Shown: one piece after another, positions 9,942 through 17,887 of the stretch | Numbering within the stretch: the first letter of the stretch is position 1 | Layout: each line of letters begins with the position of its first letter | Assembly (NCBI RefSeq): GCF_014836645.1 | Contig: NZ_JACSQM010000004.1 | Coordinates: forward strand, 62,001 to 126,000 | Length of the DNA: 64,000 bases | Direction of reading: 5' to 3' | Source of the DNA: Fictibacillus norfolkensis | Lineage (GTDB): Bacteria > Bacillota > Bacilli > Bacillales > Fictibacillaceae | Program-made: the position numbers and the translations under genes | The notes under the pieces: model-generated | Database searches by the model: none | Told to the model about the DNA's origin: nothing | Seen by the model: the letters and a program-made list of their open reading frames with translations, nothing else

Positions 9942-11201
9942 TTATACGATTGTATGAAGAATAAAATTCATAAAGAATAAAAAGGCGATCACATACATCG
10001 GTGTAGTAACCTGTTTTTTCTGTCCGGACATCCATTTAACAAGTGGATATGCAATAAATCCAAATGCAAGACCATCCACGATGCTGTAAGTCAATGGAAT
10101 CAGCGCAATGATAAGAAATGATGGAAACATCTCTGTAAAATCAGCAAAAGGAATATGCTGAATCTGCTGAACCATCAGACCGCCAATGATTATCAAGATA
10201 GGAGCGATAGCCCCATCAGGTATATAAGCGATGAAAGGTGCTGCAAACATGGAGAAGAAGAATAATACAGCAACTGTAATACTTGTTATCCCTGTTCTGC
10301 CGCCTTCTTGTATTCCAGATGCGCTCTCAACCGTGGAGATCGTAGGACTAGTTCCAAATAAACCGGAAACGATAGATGAAGCTGCATTCGCTTGAAAAGC
10401 TTTTGGAAACTTTTCTTGATCAGGTAATAGACCGTATAACAATCCCATGTTCTCAAATGTGATGATCATGGTCAATGAGAACGTTGCGATCCAAAAGGAA
10501 AGCTCAGTTATCCCTGAAAAATCAAACGCAAATAATAATTCGCCAAACGGTTTAAAAGAGAATCCATCAGACAAGCCTTTCACTTCTTGCGTATGGCCCA
10601 TAAAGAATCCTACAAGAGTGGTCAAAGCAATCCCGATTAGAAAGCTTCCTTTTACGTTTTTTAGAAACAGAGCCAATGTTACCGAAAGGCCGATAACCGT
10701 CAGGATTGCGTCGGGACGATCTAAATGTCCTAACTTTACAAAAGTTGCAGAGCTCGCTTCGATGATTCCGCCTTTTTGTAATCCAATAAACGTTAAGAAC
10801 AAACCGATTCCTACTGTTATGCTAAGTTTCAATGATTGCGGAATACTTTTTGAAAGTATGTCCTTTAAAGGTGTTGACGCTACGATTAAAAAGAATATCC
10901 CAGACATCACCACAGCAGCAAGAGCTTCTTGCCAGCTTAAGTTCATACCTTGCACGATAGTATACGTGAAAAACGCGTTTACCCCCATGCCCGGCGTTAA
11001 TACGATCGGAGCCTTTGCATACAGCCCCATGATCAGACAACCAACTACAGAAGTAAGGATCGTAGCTAGAACTACTCCCTCATACGGCATACCAGCATCT
11101 GCTAATATTAGTGGATTAACGACAATAATATAAGCGATGGTGAAAAATGAGGTGATCCCTGCAAGTACTTCTTTCTTTAGTGAAACTTGATTTTGTTCCA
11201 T
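9942..11201 (-). CDS. NCS2-family purine permease (PbuG/PbuO-like)
   Basis: AzgA-type nucleobase permease, 419 aa with about 12-13 hydrophobic helices. It probably imports hypoxanthine, guanine or adenine with protons. Typical family signatures are GMGVNAFFTYT near residue 80 and FGTSPTISTVESASGI near residue 275. I choose the second methionine (MEQNQVSLKKEV): GGAAGGAAC precedes it, whereas the longer frame has no site. The 290-bp leader contains no recognisable guanine-sensing riboswitch, unlike B. subtilis pbuG. A small GCAG-GAAA-CTGC hairpin lies in the leader. The exact substrate is uncertain. Confidence 0.88.
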   Translation of the reverse strand: MEQNQVSLKKEVLAGITSFFTIAYIIVVNPLILADAGMPYEGVVLATILTSVVGCLIMGLYAKAPIVLTPGMGVNAFFTYTIVQGMNLSWQEALAAVVMSGIFFLIVASTPLKDILSKSIPQSLKLSITVGIGLFLTFIGLQKGGIIEASSATFVKLGHLDRPDAILTVIGLSVTLALFLKNVKGSFLIGIALTTLVGFFMGHTQEVKGLSDGFSFKPFGELLFAFDFSGITELSFWIATFSLTMIITFENMGLLYGLLPDQEKFPKAFQANAASSIVSGLFGTSPTISTVESASGIQEGGRTGITSITVAVLFFFSMFAAPFIAYIPDGAIAPILIIIGGLMVQQIQHIPFADFTEMFPSFLIIALIPLTYSIVDGLAFGFIAYPLVKWMSGQKKQVTTPMYVIAFLFFMNFILHTIV

Positions 11202-11302
11202 TTGTTCCTTCCTTAAATCTTTAAAACATCCCTCTCCCACCCAGCAGTTTCCTGCCAGAGTTGATTATATAGCAAATGTAGAAATATGGCTAGAGAAAAT
11301 CG

Positions 11303-11331
11303 TTTACAATCTTGTGTCCACACTATATAAT
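11303..11331 (+). promoter_or_regulatory. strong SigA promoter of the manganese ABC operon
   Basis: TTTACA (-35), 17 bp, perfect TATAAT (-10). The predicted transcription start lies just upstream of the MntR-like box at 11349. Confidence 0.75.
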
Positions 11332-11348
11332 TTGACTTAAGTAAAAAA

Positions 11349-11364
11349 GTTGCCTAAAGGAAAC
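11349..11364 (+). promoter_or_regulatory. MntR-like operator
   Basis: GTTGCCTAAAGGAAAC closely resembles the Bacillus MntR box (TTTGCCTTAAGGAAAC). It sits about 10-25 bp after the predicted start of transcription, so bound MntR would block elongation or initiation when manganese is plentiful. A weaker inverted repeat, TTGC...GCAA, lies at about 11444-11457. Confidence 0.7.
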
Positions 11365-11492
11365 ATTTGCTTCTTCCGAAAATATTCACTTTCCATCTAT
11401 TCATTTCATAATATTGTGAAGGGATAATTTTTTTATATTAAAGTTGCACTTGGGCAAAAAAAGTTACTGAATGAAAAAGGAGGTCTTTTTCA

Positions 11493-12242
11493 ATGAATGA
11501 AGCACTAAAGATAGATCACTTATATGTGTCTTATCTAGGAAACCAAGTAGTTAAAGATATATCATTCTCAGTGAATCAAGGTAGTTTAGTGGGAATCATT
11601 GGGCCGAATGGTGCCGGTAAATCGACTATGATGAAAGCTGCTTTACATTTAATACCAAGAGACAAAGGCGATGTTGAGGTATTCGGAGAGCCGATTAAAA
11701 AATGGAAAAAAAGAATCGCATATGTTCCTCAGCGCTCAGATATCGACTGGGATTTTCCGATCACAGTATTTGACGTGGTATTGCTTGGAACATATCCAAA
11801 ATTGGGATTATTTAAGCGCCCTTCAAAAAGTGATAGAGAGTGGGCTTATGAATGTTTGAAGACGGTAGGTATGGAAACGTTCAGTGATAGACAGATCGGT
11901 GAACTTTCAGGTGGGCAGCAGCAAAGAGTATTCCTTGCTCGAGCATTGGCTCAAAAAGCAGAATTGTTCTTTCTTGATGAACCATTCGTTGGAATAGATG
12001 TTGCAAGTGAAGAAACGATCATTCATATTTTGAGAGATCTAAAAAAAGAAGGGAAGACCATTCTGGTCGTACATCATGATCTTAGTAAAGCTGAATCCTA
12101 CTTCGATCATTTGCTGCTGTTGAATAAGAATATGATTCATTACGGTGCATCTGAAGAAGTTCTTCAGCCAGAGGTGATCACAAAAGCTTACGCTAACCAG
12201 TTCTCATTTCTTCAGCCTAAAGGAGTGAATGTGACATCATGA
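11493..12242 (+). CDS. mntB: manganese ABC transporter ATPase
   Basis: ATP-binding subunit, 249 aa, of a cluster 9 metal-uptake ABC transporter. Walker A is GPNGAGKST (about residues 36-44), the signature LSGGQQQR and Walker B ELFFLDEP. The ATG has an AAGGAGG site. The permease gene overlaps its 3' end by 4 bp (ATGA). The gene is assigned to manganese rather than zinc from the MntA-like lipoprotein of the same operon and the upstream MntR-like box; the ATPase alone would not discriminate. Gene order ATPase-permease-lipoprotein is like streptococcal psaBCA rather than B. subtilis mntABCD. Confidence 0.88.
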   Translation: MNEALKIDHLYVSYLGNQVVKDISFSVNQGSLVGIIGPNGAGKSTMMKAALHLIPRDKGDVEVFGEPIKKWKKRIAYVPQRSDIDWDFPITVFDVVLLGTYPKLGLFKRPSKSDREWAYECLKTVGMETFSDRQIGELSGGQQQRVFLARALAQKAELFFLDEPFVGIDVASEETIIHILRDLKKEGKTILVVHHDLSKAESYFDHLLLLNKNMIHYGASEEVLQPEVITKAYANQFSFLQPKGVNVTS

Positions 12243-13111
12243 GTATTTTTGAATTCTTTCAAGCGTTATTTCAATATGAATTTTTACAAAAAGCGTTATT
12301 TACCTCAGTAGTTGTAGGTATTATTTGTGGAATTGTAGGATGTTTCATCATCTTAAGAGGCATGGCGTTAATGGGGGATGCGATCTCTCATGCTGTGTTG
12401 CCTGGTGTTGCGATCAGTTACATGTTAGGGATTAACTTTTTCTTTGGAGCTGTTATAACGGGGGTTCTTACTGCGATCGGAATCGGATATGTGAGTCAAA
12501 ACAGCAGGATCAAACATGATATGGCTATAGGGATCATGTTTACGAGTATGTTTGCTGTAGGAATCGTGATTATTACGATGATGAAAAGCTCTGCAGATCT
12601 GTATCACATTCTCTTCGGTAACGTTCTTGCTGTTCGAATGAGTGACATGTGGATCACTCTTGGAATTGGGGTACTAGTGATCGGTCTTGTCGTCCTGTTT
12701 TACAAAGAGCTTCTCGTTTCAACATTTGATCCAACGATGGCACAAAGCTATGGATTGCCAAACAAATGGATTCATTATTGTTTAATGGCCGTATTAACGA
12801 TGGTCACAGTTGCATCGCTGCAAACGGTAGGAATCGTTTTAGTAGTTGCGATGCTGATCACACCGGCAGCGACGGCTTATCTGTTAACCAACCGACTGTC
12901 TGTCATGATCTATCTGTCTGCATTAATAGGTGTCATCTCTTCTGTGTTTGGCTTATATTTCAGCTTTACGTATAACTTGGCATCAGGTGCAACGATCGTA
13001 TTAGTTTCAGCTTTTCTGTTTGCACTCGCGTTCTTCTTTTCACCATCACAAGGTATCGTTTGGAAAGCGCACAAATCTAGAAAAAACAGGCTAGAACTGT
13101 TAGAGAAATAG
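12239..13111 (+). CDS. mntC: manganese ABC transporter permease
   Basis: Integral membrane subunit, 290 aa with about 8-9 transmembrane helices, of the ABC-3 (ZnuB/MntC) family. The N-terminal GCFIILRGMALMGDAISHAVLPG segment is the cytoplasmic coupling region typical of the family. The family's central TVGIVLVVAMLITPAATAYLL helix is present. A single permease gene is found, so the transporter is presumably a homodimer, unlike the two-permease B. subtilis system. The C-terminus is short and basic. It overlaps the ATPase gene by 4 bp and lies 13 bp before the lipoprotein gene. Confidence 0.88.
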   Translation: MSIFEFFQALFQYEFLQKALFTSVVVGIICGIVGCFIILRGMALMGDAISHAVLPGVAISYMLGINFFFGAVITGVLTAIGIGYVSQNSRIKHDMAIGIMFTSMFAVGIVIITMMKSSADLYHILFGNVLAVRMSDMWITLGIGVLVIGLVVLFYKELLVSTFDPTMAQSYGLPNKWIHYCLMAVLTMVTVASLQTVGIVLVVAMLITPAATAYLLTNRLSVMIYLSALIGVISSVFGLYFSFTYNLASGATIVLVSAFLFALAFFFSPSQGIVWKAHKSRKNRLELLEK

Positions 13112-13124
13112 GGAGGATGATTGT

Positions 13125-14045
13125 ATGCTTAAAAGAATTACAAAGCTCATTTTAGCAGGAACTTTATTAGCGGCTGCAGCTGGATGCAGTGCGGGTGGAA
13201 ATGAATCAGAAAAGGTAGAAGTCGTAGCTACTTATTCTATCATCTATGACTTGGTTAAGAATGTAGGAGGAGACAAGGTAGAAGTTCATAGCTTAGCACC
13301 TATTGGTTCAAATCCACATGAGTATGATCCGCTTCCAGAAGATGTTTTAAAAACAACGGATGCAGATGCAGTTTTCTATAATGGTTTAAATCTTGAAGAA
13401 GGAAATTCATGGTTTGACAAATTGATGAAAACAGCTGATAAAGATGGTAAAGATGCACCCGTTTACCGTGTTAGTGAAGGTGTAGATGCGATCCACCTGG
13501 AATCTAAAGGTCTTGAAAAACAATATGATCCACATGCTTGGCTGAACATTGAGAATGGGATCAAGTATGTTGAAAACATTCGGGATGCACTGATGAAAGA
13601 AGATCCAGAAAACAAAGAGTACTATAAAAAGAACGCTGAAAAATATATTGGTGAACTAAAAGCTCTTCACGACAAAACTATCGCAGAATTAAGCAAGATT
13701 CCTAAAGAGAAACGCGTACTTACAACAAGTGAAGGGGCGTTCAAATATTTCGGAGAAGCCTACAACATGGAAACGGCGTATGTTTGGGAGATTAATTCTG
13801 ATAATCAAGGATCACCGCAGCAGATTAAAAGTTTGGTTGATTTCCTAAAAGAAAGAAACGTTCCAGCACTGTTCGTTGAAACAAGTGTCGACGCTAGAAG
13901 TATGGAAACAGTATCTAAGGAAACAGGTATTCCTATTAAAGGAAAAGTGTTTACCGATTCTCTAGGTAAGCGAGGTAAAGATGGAGACACTTATAAAAAA
14001 ATGATGGAATGGAACACAGAAACGATTATTGAGGGATTAAAATAA
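13125..14045 (+). CDS. mntA: manganese-binding lipoprotein
   Basis: Substrate-binding lipoprotein, 306 aa, of the TroA/PsaA/MntA family. The lipobox ends at Cys21 (AAAAGC). The expected metal ligands are two histidines, a glutamate and an aspartate: His65 (SNPHEYDP), His137 (YDPHAWLN), Glu203 (TSEGAFKYF) and Asp278 (FTDSLGKRG). This ligand set and the absence of a His-rich loop favour Mn over Zn. AGGGAGG precedes the ATG. It is the last gene of the operon, followed by a strong terminator. The product is expected on the outer face of the membrane, delivering metal to the MntC-type permease. Confidence 0.92.
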   Translation: MLKRITKLILAGTLLAAAAGCSAGGNESEKVEVVATYSIIYDLVKNVGGDKVEVHSLAPIGSNPHEYDPLPEDVLKTTDADAVFYNGLNLEEGNSWFDKLMKTADKDGKDAPVYRVSEGVDAIHLESKGLEKQYDPHAWLNIENGIKYVENIRDALMKEDPENKEYYKKNAEKYIGELKALHDKTIAELSKIPKEKRVLTTSEGAFKYFGEAYNMETAYVWEINSDNQGSPQQIKSLVDFLKERNVPALFVETSVDARSMETVSKETGIPIKGKVFTDSLGKRGKDGDTYKKMMEWNTETIIEGLK

Positions 14046-14052
14046 GAATAAT

Positions 14053-14097
14053 AAAAAGAAGCTGAAAATGAAAATGTTTCAGCTTCTTTTTGTTTTT
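14053..14097 (+). terminator. terminator of the manganese ABC operon
   Basis: A long A-rich/T-rich stem (AAAAAGAAGCTGAAA and complement) with an 8-nt loop, followed by TTTTTGTTTTT. Confidence 0.85.
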
Positions 14098-14154
14098 ACT
14101 AAACAATGCTTTATAATACGTACAGTGAAGTTTGCAATAAAGGTGGAGAAAGGT

Positions 14155-14808
14155 ATGAATATAAAAGCAGTCTGTTTTGATATGGATGGTGTGATTGTTG
14201 ATACGATGCGTCACCATGTTGAAGCGTGGCGGCATGCATTTAATAAAAATGGATATGATCATGAAGAACTCGTCTTTTACTTAAGAGAAGGAATGCCAGG
14301 AAAAAAGACAATCGTAGATGTTTTTAATCATTCTAATGTCGAAGCTAATGAAGAGTTGATCGAAAGTATATATGTTCAAAAAAGAAATTATTTTAAGGAA
14401 CATGCACAATATGAATTTATAGAAGAAACCGTTTCTACACTTATAGCCTTAAGTGATGAGCAGATTCCTATTGCAGTCGTTACAGGAAGTAGAAAAGAAT
14501 TTGTTTCTGAAGTTTTAAGTAAACTGCCTGTTACTTTTGATATAATTGTTACTGGAGATGATGTGAAAGAAGGAAAGCCATCGCCTGAACCGTATTTATT
14601 AGCTATGGATCGACATTCTTTTAAGCCATCAGAGTGGCTGGTTATCGAGAACGCACCACTTGGTATACAATCTGCCAAAAGTGCAGGAGCCTATTGCTTA
14701 GCTGTTGAAACGACTCTTGAAGAAAAGTACCTAAAAGAGGCGGATCAAATCATTAGACCTAAAGATTTGCTGCGTCATGTTAAGAGTCTCATAAAAGGTA
14801 TGAAATAA
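14155..14808 (+). CDS. HAD-superfamily phosphatase, beta-phosphoglucomutase-like
   Basis: HAD subfamily IA hydrolase, 217 aa. Motif I is FDMDGVIVDT with nucleophile Asp8 and acid/base Asp10. Motif II is VVTGSRKE, motif III is the Lys in EGKPSPEPY, and motif IV is VIENAPLGIQSAKSAG. The four-helix cap after motif I is of the beta-phosphoglucomutase/phosphatase type. The frame runs 87 bp further upstream, but MNIKAVCFDMDG has the ribosome-binding site GGTGGAGAAAGG. A TATAAT at 14112 may be its own promoter. It sits between two metal transport operons with no evident link. The substrate is unknown. Confidence 0.85.
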   Translation: MNIKAVCFDMDGVIVDTMRHHVEAWRHAFNKNGYDHEELVFYLREGMPGKKTIVDVFNHSNVEANEELIESIYVQKRNYFKEHAQYEFIEETVSTLIALSDEQIPIAVVTGSRKEFVSEVLSKLPVTFDIIVTGDDVKEGKPSPEPYLLAMDRHSFKPSEWLVIENAPLGIQSAKSAGAYCLAVETTLEEKYLKEADQIIRPKDLLRHVKSLIKGMK

Positions 14809-14884
14809 AACGTGTATAGGCATGCTCACAGAGCATGTTGTTTTACTTTGTTCATAATTCGTGTATACTATGAGACAGTTTAAA

Positions 14885-14899
14885 TCGTACTCATTACTA
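14885..14899 (+). promoter_or_regulatory. Zur-like box upstream of the zinc ABC operon
   Basis: AAATCGTACTCATTACTAC contains TCGTACTCATTACTA, matching the Bacillus Zur consensus TCGTAATNATTACGA at about 12 of 14 defined positions. It lies just after a candidate -10 (TATACT, 14864-14869) and about 30 bp before the ATPase start, where a repressor would block transcription. Confidence 0.7.
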
Positions 14900-14929
14900 C
14901 TTATTTTGATTTTCTCACGGAGGTTACTC

Positions 14930-15706
14930 ATGAATAACAATATAGGATCGATAGCCATTCGTGTAGATGATTTATCGTTTCATTATGGCGATAAAAATGT
15001 TCTCCAGCATGTAACGATGGAGATTAAGAAAGGATCTTTCCTTGGATTAGTTGGTCCGAATGGTTCAGGTAAATCTACACTAATTAAATGTATTTTAGGG
15101 CTCCAAAAGCCTCAAGAAGGACAAGTTTATCTTTTTGGGGAAAAAGTAAATAAATTTAATGACTGGGACAAGGTAGGGTATGTTTCACAAAAAGCAAATA
15201 GTTTTAACACAGCCTTTCCTGCAACCGCGTTCGAGGTCGTATCAATGGGACTTTTTGGTAAAGTTGGATTGTTTAGATTCTTAAAAGCTTCGGATAAAAA
15301 CAAGGTTTGGGAAGCATTAAGGTCAGTGAAAATGGATCAGTATGCCTACCAGAACATAGGAGAGTTATCTGGAGGACAGCAACAGCGAATTTTTATAGCT
15401 CGTGCACTAGTAAGCGATCCAGAACTATTAATATTAGATGAGCCAACTGTTGGAGTCGATACGGAATCATCTGATTCTTTTTATAAGATGCTTAAAGAAC
15501 TGCATCGTGAGAATAACATGACGCTTGTGTTGGTAACTCATGATGTCGGTGTGATGACGAATTATGTAACAGATGTAGCTTGTTTGAACAAACAGATTCA
15601 TTTTCATGGAAATACGAAAGAGTTTGAGGAAAGCTCTTCTGAGAATATGTCTGCTTTTTATGGTCATCATGTTCATGTTCTTCACCATGATCATGGTCAC
15701 GAGTAA
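14930..15706 (+). CDS. zurA: zinc ABC transporter ATPase (ZurA/AdcC-like)
   Basis: ABC ATPase, 258 aa. Walker A is GPNGSGKST, the signature ELSGGQQQR and Walker B LLILDEP. The C-terminus is unusually His-rich (GHHVHVLHHDHGHE, about residues 245-258), a feature of several zinc-handling proteins. The longer frame includes an unlikely leader. I start at MNNNIGSIAI after CGGAGG. The operon is ATPase, permease, zur, as in the Listeria zurAMR locus. There is no dedicated binding lipoprotein in this operon, so a zinc lipoprotein must be encoded elsewhere. Zinc specificity is inferred from zur and the Zur-like box. Confidence 0.87.
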   Translation: MNNNIGSIAIRVDDLSFHYGDKNVLQHVTMEIKKGSFLGLVGPNGSGKSTLIKCILGLQKPQEGQVYLFGEKVNKFNDWDKVGYVSQKANSFNTAFPATAFEVVSMGLFGKVGLFRFLKASDKNKVWEALRSVKMDQYAYQNIGELSGGQQQRIFIARALVSDPELLILDEPTVGVDTESSDSFYKMLKELHRENNMTLVLVTHDVGVMTNYVTDVACLNKQIHFHGNTKEFEESSSENMSAFYGHHVHVLHHDHGHE

Positions 15707-15718
15707 GGGGAGGAACAC

Positions 15719-16567
15719 ATGTTACCGTTTTTAAAATACGAATTTTTACAAAATGCCTTCTTAACAGGAATCATGGTTGGCTTGCTTGCTCCTGTATTAG
15801 GGGTTTTTATTGTGGTAAGAAGGCAAGCGTTAATTGCAGATGCTTTGTCTCATATCACATTAGCGGGTATTGCGGCTAATTTACTGTTAGGAAAATGGTC
15901 TTCGTTTTTTGCTGCAGCTAATCCTATCTACATGGGGATGGCATTCTCGGTAGGTGGAGCAATTTTTATTGAGCAGCTAAGAAAAGTGTACAAGCATTAT
16001 GAAGAGCTTGCTATACCTATCATTATGTCTGCGGGAATTGGTCTAAGTGTAATCTTCATTTCAATGGCAGATGGTTTCAACACAGATTTGTTCAACTATC
16101 TATTCGGAAGTATCATTGCTGTTAAGCGTTCAGATGTTTGGACCGTTTTTGCGATTCTTGTTGTTGTTCTCTTGTTTGTATTTTTCATGTATAAAGAATT
16201 ATTTGTTTTATCTTTCGACGAAGAGCAAGGAAAGCTGTCTGGCATTCGAAGCAACTGGATCTTAGTTGCTTTTATGGCAATAACGGCTTTAGTTATTGCT
16301 GCTTCCATGAAAATTGTAGGTATTTTGTTAGTTTCAGCACTTATGACTTTACCGGTTGCAGCTAGTATTCGCATCGCTAAAGGGTTTAAACAGGCGATTT
16401 GGCTCTCTGTTCTATTTGGTGAGATTTCAGTCATCGCCGGTATGTTTCTGTCATATTATCTTGATCTAGCATCAGGTGGAACGATTGTTTTATGCTTGGT
16501 TGTCATTTTGTGCTTAAGTATTTTTTATAAAAAATTTACAGGTTCCAGAAAGGTGGGTCACTTGTGA
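15719..16567 (+). CDS. zurM: zinc ABC transporter permease (ZurM/AdcB-like)
   Basis: ABC-3 family permease, 282 aa with about 8 transmembrane helices. The signature VVRRQALIADALSHITLAG matches the coupling region of ZnuB/AdcB proteins. AGGGGAGG precedes the ATG, 12 bp after the ATPase stop. It overlaps zur by 4 bp, so transporter and regulator are made together. It is similar in architecture to the manganese permease at 12239 but clearly divergent in sequence. Confidence 0.87.
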   Translation: MLPFLKYEFLQNAFLTGIMVGLLAPVLGVFIVVRRQALIADALSHITLAGIAANLLLGKWSSFFAAANPIYMGMAFSVGGAIFIEQLRKVYKHYEELAIPIIMSAGIGLSVIFISMADGFNTDLFNYLFGSIIAVKRSDVWTVFAILVVVLLFVFFMYKELFVLSFDEEQGKLSGIRSNWILVAFMAITALVIAASMKIVGILLVSALMTLPVAASIRIAKGFKQAIWLSVLFGEISVIAGMFLSYYLDLASGGTIVLCLVVILCLSIFYKKFTGSRKVGHL

Positions 16568-16989
16568 AATTTGCGATGACGATTGAACAGGCAATGGACC
16601 TTCTAAAGGAAAAAGGCTATAAGTATACGGAAAAGCGAAAAGATCTTCTTTCATTATTTGCTCGCGAAAAGAGATATCTTACAGCTAAAGAAGTTCAAGA
16701 AGCACTTAAAGATAAGTATCCTGGTCTCAGTTTTGATACGATCTATCGAAATCTAACCACTTTTGTCGAGTTAGAATTACTTGAAGAAACAGAGTGGGAA
16801 GGGGAGAAAAAGTTTCGATTTACGTGTTCACATAATGAACATCATCATCACTTGATCTGCCTTACATGTGGAAGCACGAAGTCCATTCATACATGTCCGA
16901 TGGAAGTGTTAGATAGTGAATTGAACGGTTTTGACGTGACAGGACATAAATTTGAGATCTACGGTTATTGTAAAGCGTGCAAAAATTAA
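16564..16989 (+). CDS. zur: Fur-family zinc uptake regulator Zur
   Basis: Fur-family repressor, 141 aa. The winged helix spans about residues 1-85 with recognition region GLSFDTIYRNL. The dimerisation domain carries HNEHHHHLICLTCG and a structural zinc site from Cys99-x-x-Cys102 and Cys136-x-x-Cys139. Similarity to B. subtilis Zur (YqfV) and the surrounding zinc transporter genes support Zur over Fur or PerR. The GTG start overlaps the permease stop and is spaced 7 bp from AAAGGTGGG; an ATG 12 bp later is an alternative. It probably represses its own operon through the box at 14885. Confidence 0.93.
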   Translation: MKFAMTIEQAMDLLKEKGYKYTEKRKDLLSLFAREKRYLTAKEVQEALKDKYPGLSFDTIYRNLTTFVELELLEETEWEGEKKFRFTCSHNEHHHHLICLTCGSTKSIHTCPMEVLDSELNGFDVTGHKFEIYGYCKACKN

Positions 16990-17016
16990 ACTTTTTATAT
17001 GTATTCAAGTATGTAT

Positions 17017-17058
17017 CTCCTTTTATTTAGCCAAGCTAAGGTGAAAGGAGGTTTTTTT
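17017..17058 (+). terminator. terminator-like hairpin that contains the next gene's ribosome-binding site
   Basis: Outer stem CTCCTTT/AAAGGAG encloses an inner stem TTAGC-CAA-GCTAA and is followed directly by eight T residues and the ATG of the DUF1540 gene. The 3' arm is the Shine-Dalgarno of that gene. It can end zur transcripts and also hide the ribosome-binding site. Confidence 0.6.
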
Positions 17059-17059
17059 T

Positions 17060-17272
17060 ATGCCTGAAGTAAAATGTAATGTATCGAATTGTACGTATTG
17101 GGGGGAAGGCAACAATTGTGTAGCAGATGCTATTCTTGTTGAGATCGACAAGCATGCAAATATGTCTATTGACATGAGTGCAGACGGTAGCCTCCATGGT
17201 GATGCAGCTCACAAAGATGCTGCCCACGATACAGCTGAAACATGCTGTCATACGTTTAAAGCAAAACATTAA
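17060..17272 (+). CDS. small Cys/His-rich DUF1540 protein
   Basis: DUF1540-family protein, 70 aa. Cysteines follow the family pattern: KCNVSNCTYWGEGNNC at the N-terminus and CCHTF near the C-terminus. The middle contains four histidines in an Ala/Asp-rich linker (LHGDAAHKDAAHD). A perfect AAAGGAGG precedes the ATG, but it lies in the 3' arm of a hairpin. It is located immediately downstream of zur. Metal binding is likely from composition, but the function of DUF1540 proteins is not established to my knowledge. Confidence 0.82.
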   Translation: MPEVKCNVSNCTYWGEGNNCVADAILVEIDKHANMSIDMSADGSLHGDAAHKDAAHDTAETCCHTFKAKH

Positions 17273-17274
17273 AC

Positions 17275-17301
17275 AAAGAGGCCAAAGCGGGCCTCTTTTT
17301 C
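17275..17301 (+). terminator. terminator of the DUF1540 gene
   Basis: A 9-bp stem (AAAGAGGCC/GGCCTCTTT) with a small loop and T tail. Confidence 0.8.
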
Positions 17302-17386
17302 AATGTCCATAAACTAACATCTATGAAAACGTTACTTTAAAGCCATAATAAGAACGCTCCTTAACACGATAAGAGGGGGAATCATC

Positions 17387-17767
17387 ATGGCATACGAAAG
17401 AGATGAACGTACTATTAATAACGAAGCAGCATTTCGTGAAGAGATGGCTGCGGAGGCTGTACCGGTTCCTGTAAGAAGTGATATGACGTTACCTGAGAAC
17501 GAGAGACCTCGTTATTCAGATCGAGACGACGATCACAGACATGAGCACGAAGATTCACGGGAAAGAGCAGGAGGTAAAGCGACTGGAATTATCGCAATTA
17601 TCCTATCTGTTTTATCTTTGTTCATACTTCCTGTGTTTTTTGGGGCAGCGGGTATTATTGTCGGATTCATTGCCAGAAGACAAGGTGCACATTCGCTTGG
17701 TAATTGGGCGATCGGAATTGGAGTCGTATCGATTATCATTTCATTGTTTTTTGCACCATTCTTTTAA
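17387..17767 (+). CDS. DUF4190-like two-helix membrane protein (YqfX-like)
   Basis: Membrane protein, 126 aa. The N-terminal about 62 residues are hydrophilic and rich in Arg, Asp and Glu with a DDDHRHEHED run. Two C-terminal transmembrane helices (about 64-90 and 103-126) follow, separated by a basic, glycine-containing turn (RRQGAHSLGNWAIG). This matches DUF4190-type proteins and, by position, B. subtilis YqfX. A GAGGGGG site lies before the ATG. It is monocistronic, with terminators on both sides. Function unknown. Confidence 0.78.
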   Translation: MAYERDERTINNEAAFREEMAAEAVPVPVRSDMTLPENERPRYSDRDDDHRHEHEDSRERAGGKATGIIAIILSVLSLFILPVFFGAAGIIVGFIARRQGAHSLGNWAIGIGVVSIIISLFFAPFF

Positions 17768-17784
17768 AGGAAAAAGGAGCAAAG

Positions 17785-17813
17785 GAGAAGCTAACCGCTT
17801 CTTCTTTTTTTAT
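17785..17813 (+). terminator. terminator of the DUF4190-like gene
   Basis: A GAAGC-TAACC-GCTTC hairpin followed by TTCTTTTTTT. Confidence 0.7.
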
Positions 17814-17887
17814 GGGATAAGGATGTTTTTGAATACATTGCTGTTTTTGAAAGGCAGTTTTAGTAGGCTTTGTAGCTTGTGGAAGTA

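Noticed and set aside
10447..11133. 228-aa plus-strand open frame opposite the purine permease
   Set aside because: No ribosome-binding site; it is fully antisense to a well-supported membrane protein, and its sequence is the usual shadow of hydrophobic codons.
11202..11300. Guanine riboswitch before the purine permease
   Set aside because: No conserved purine-riboswitch core or loop sequences could be found on the minus strand.
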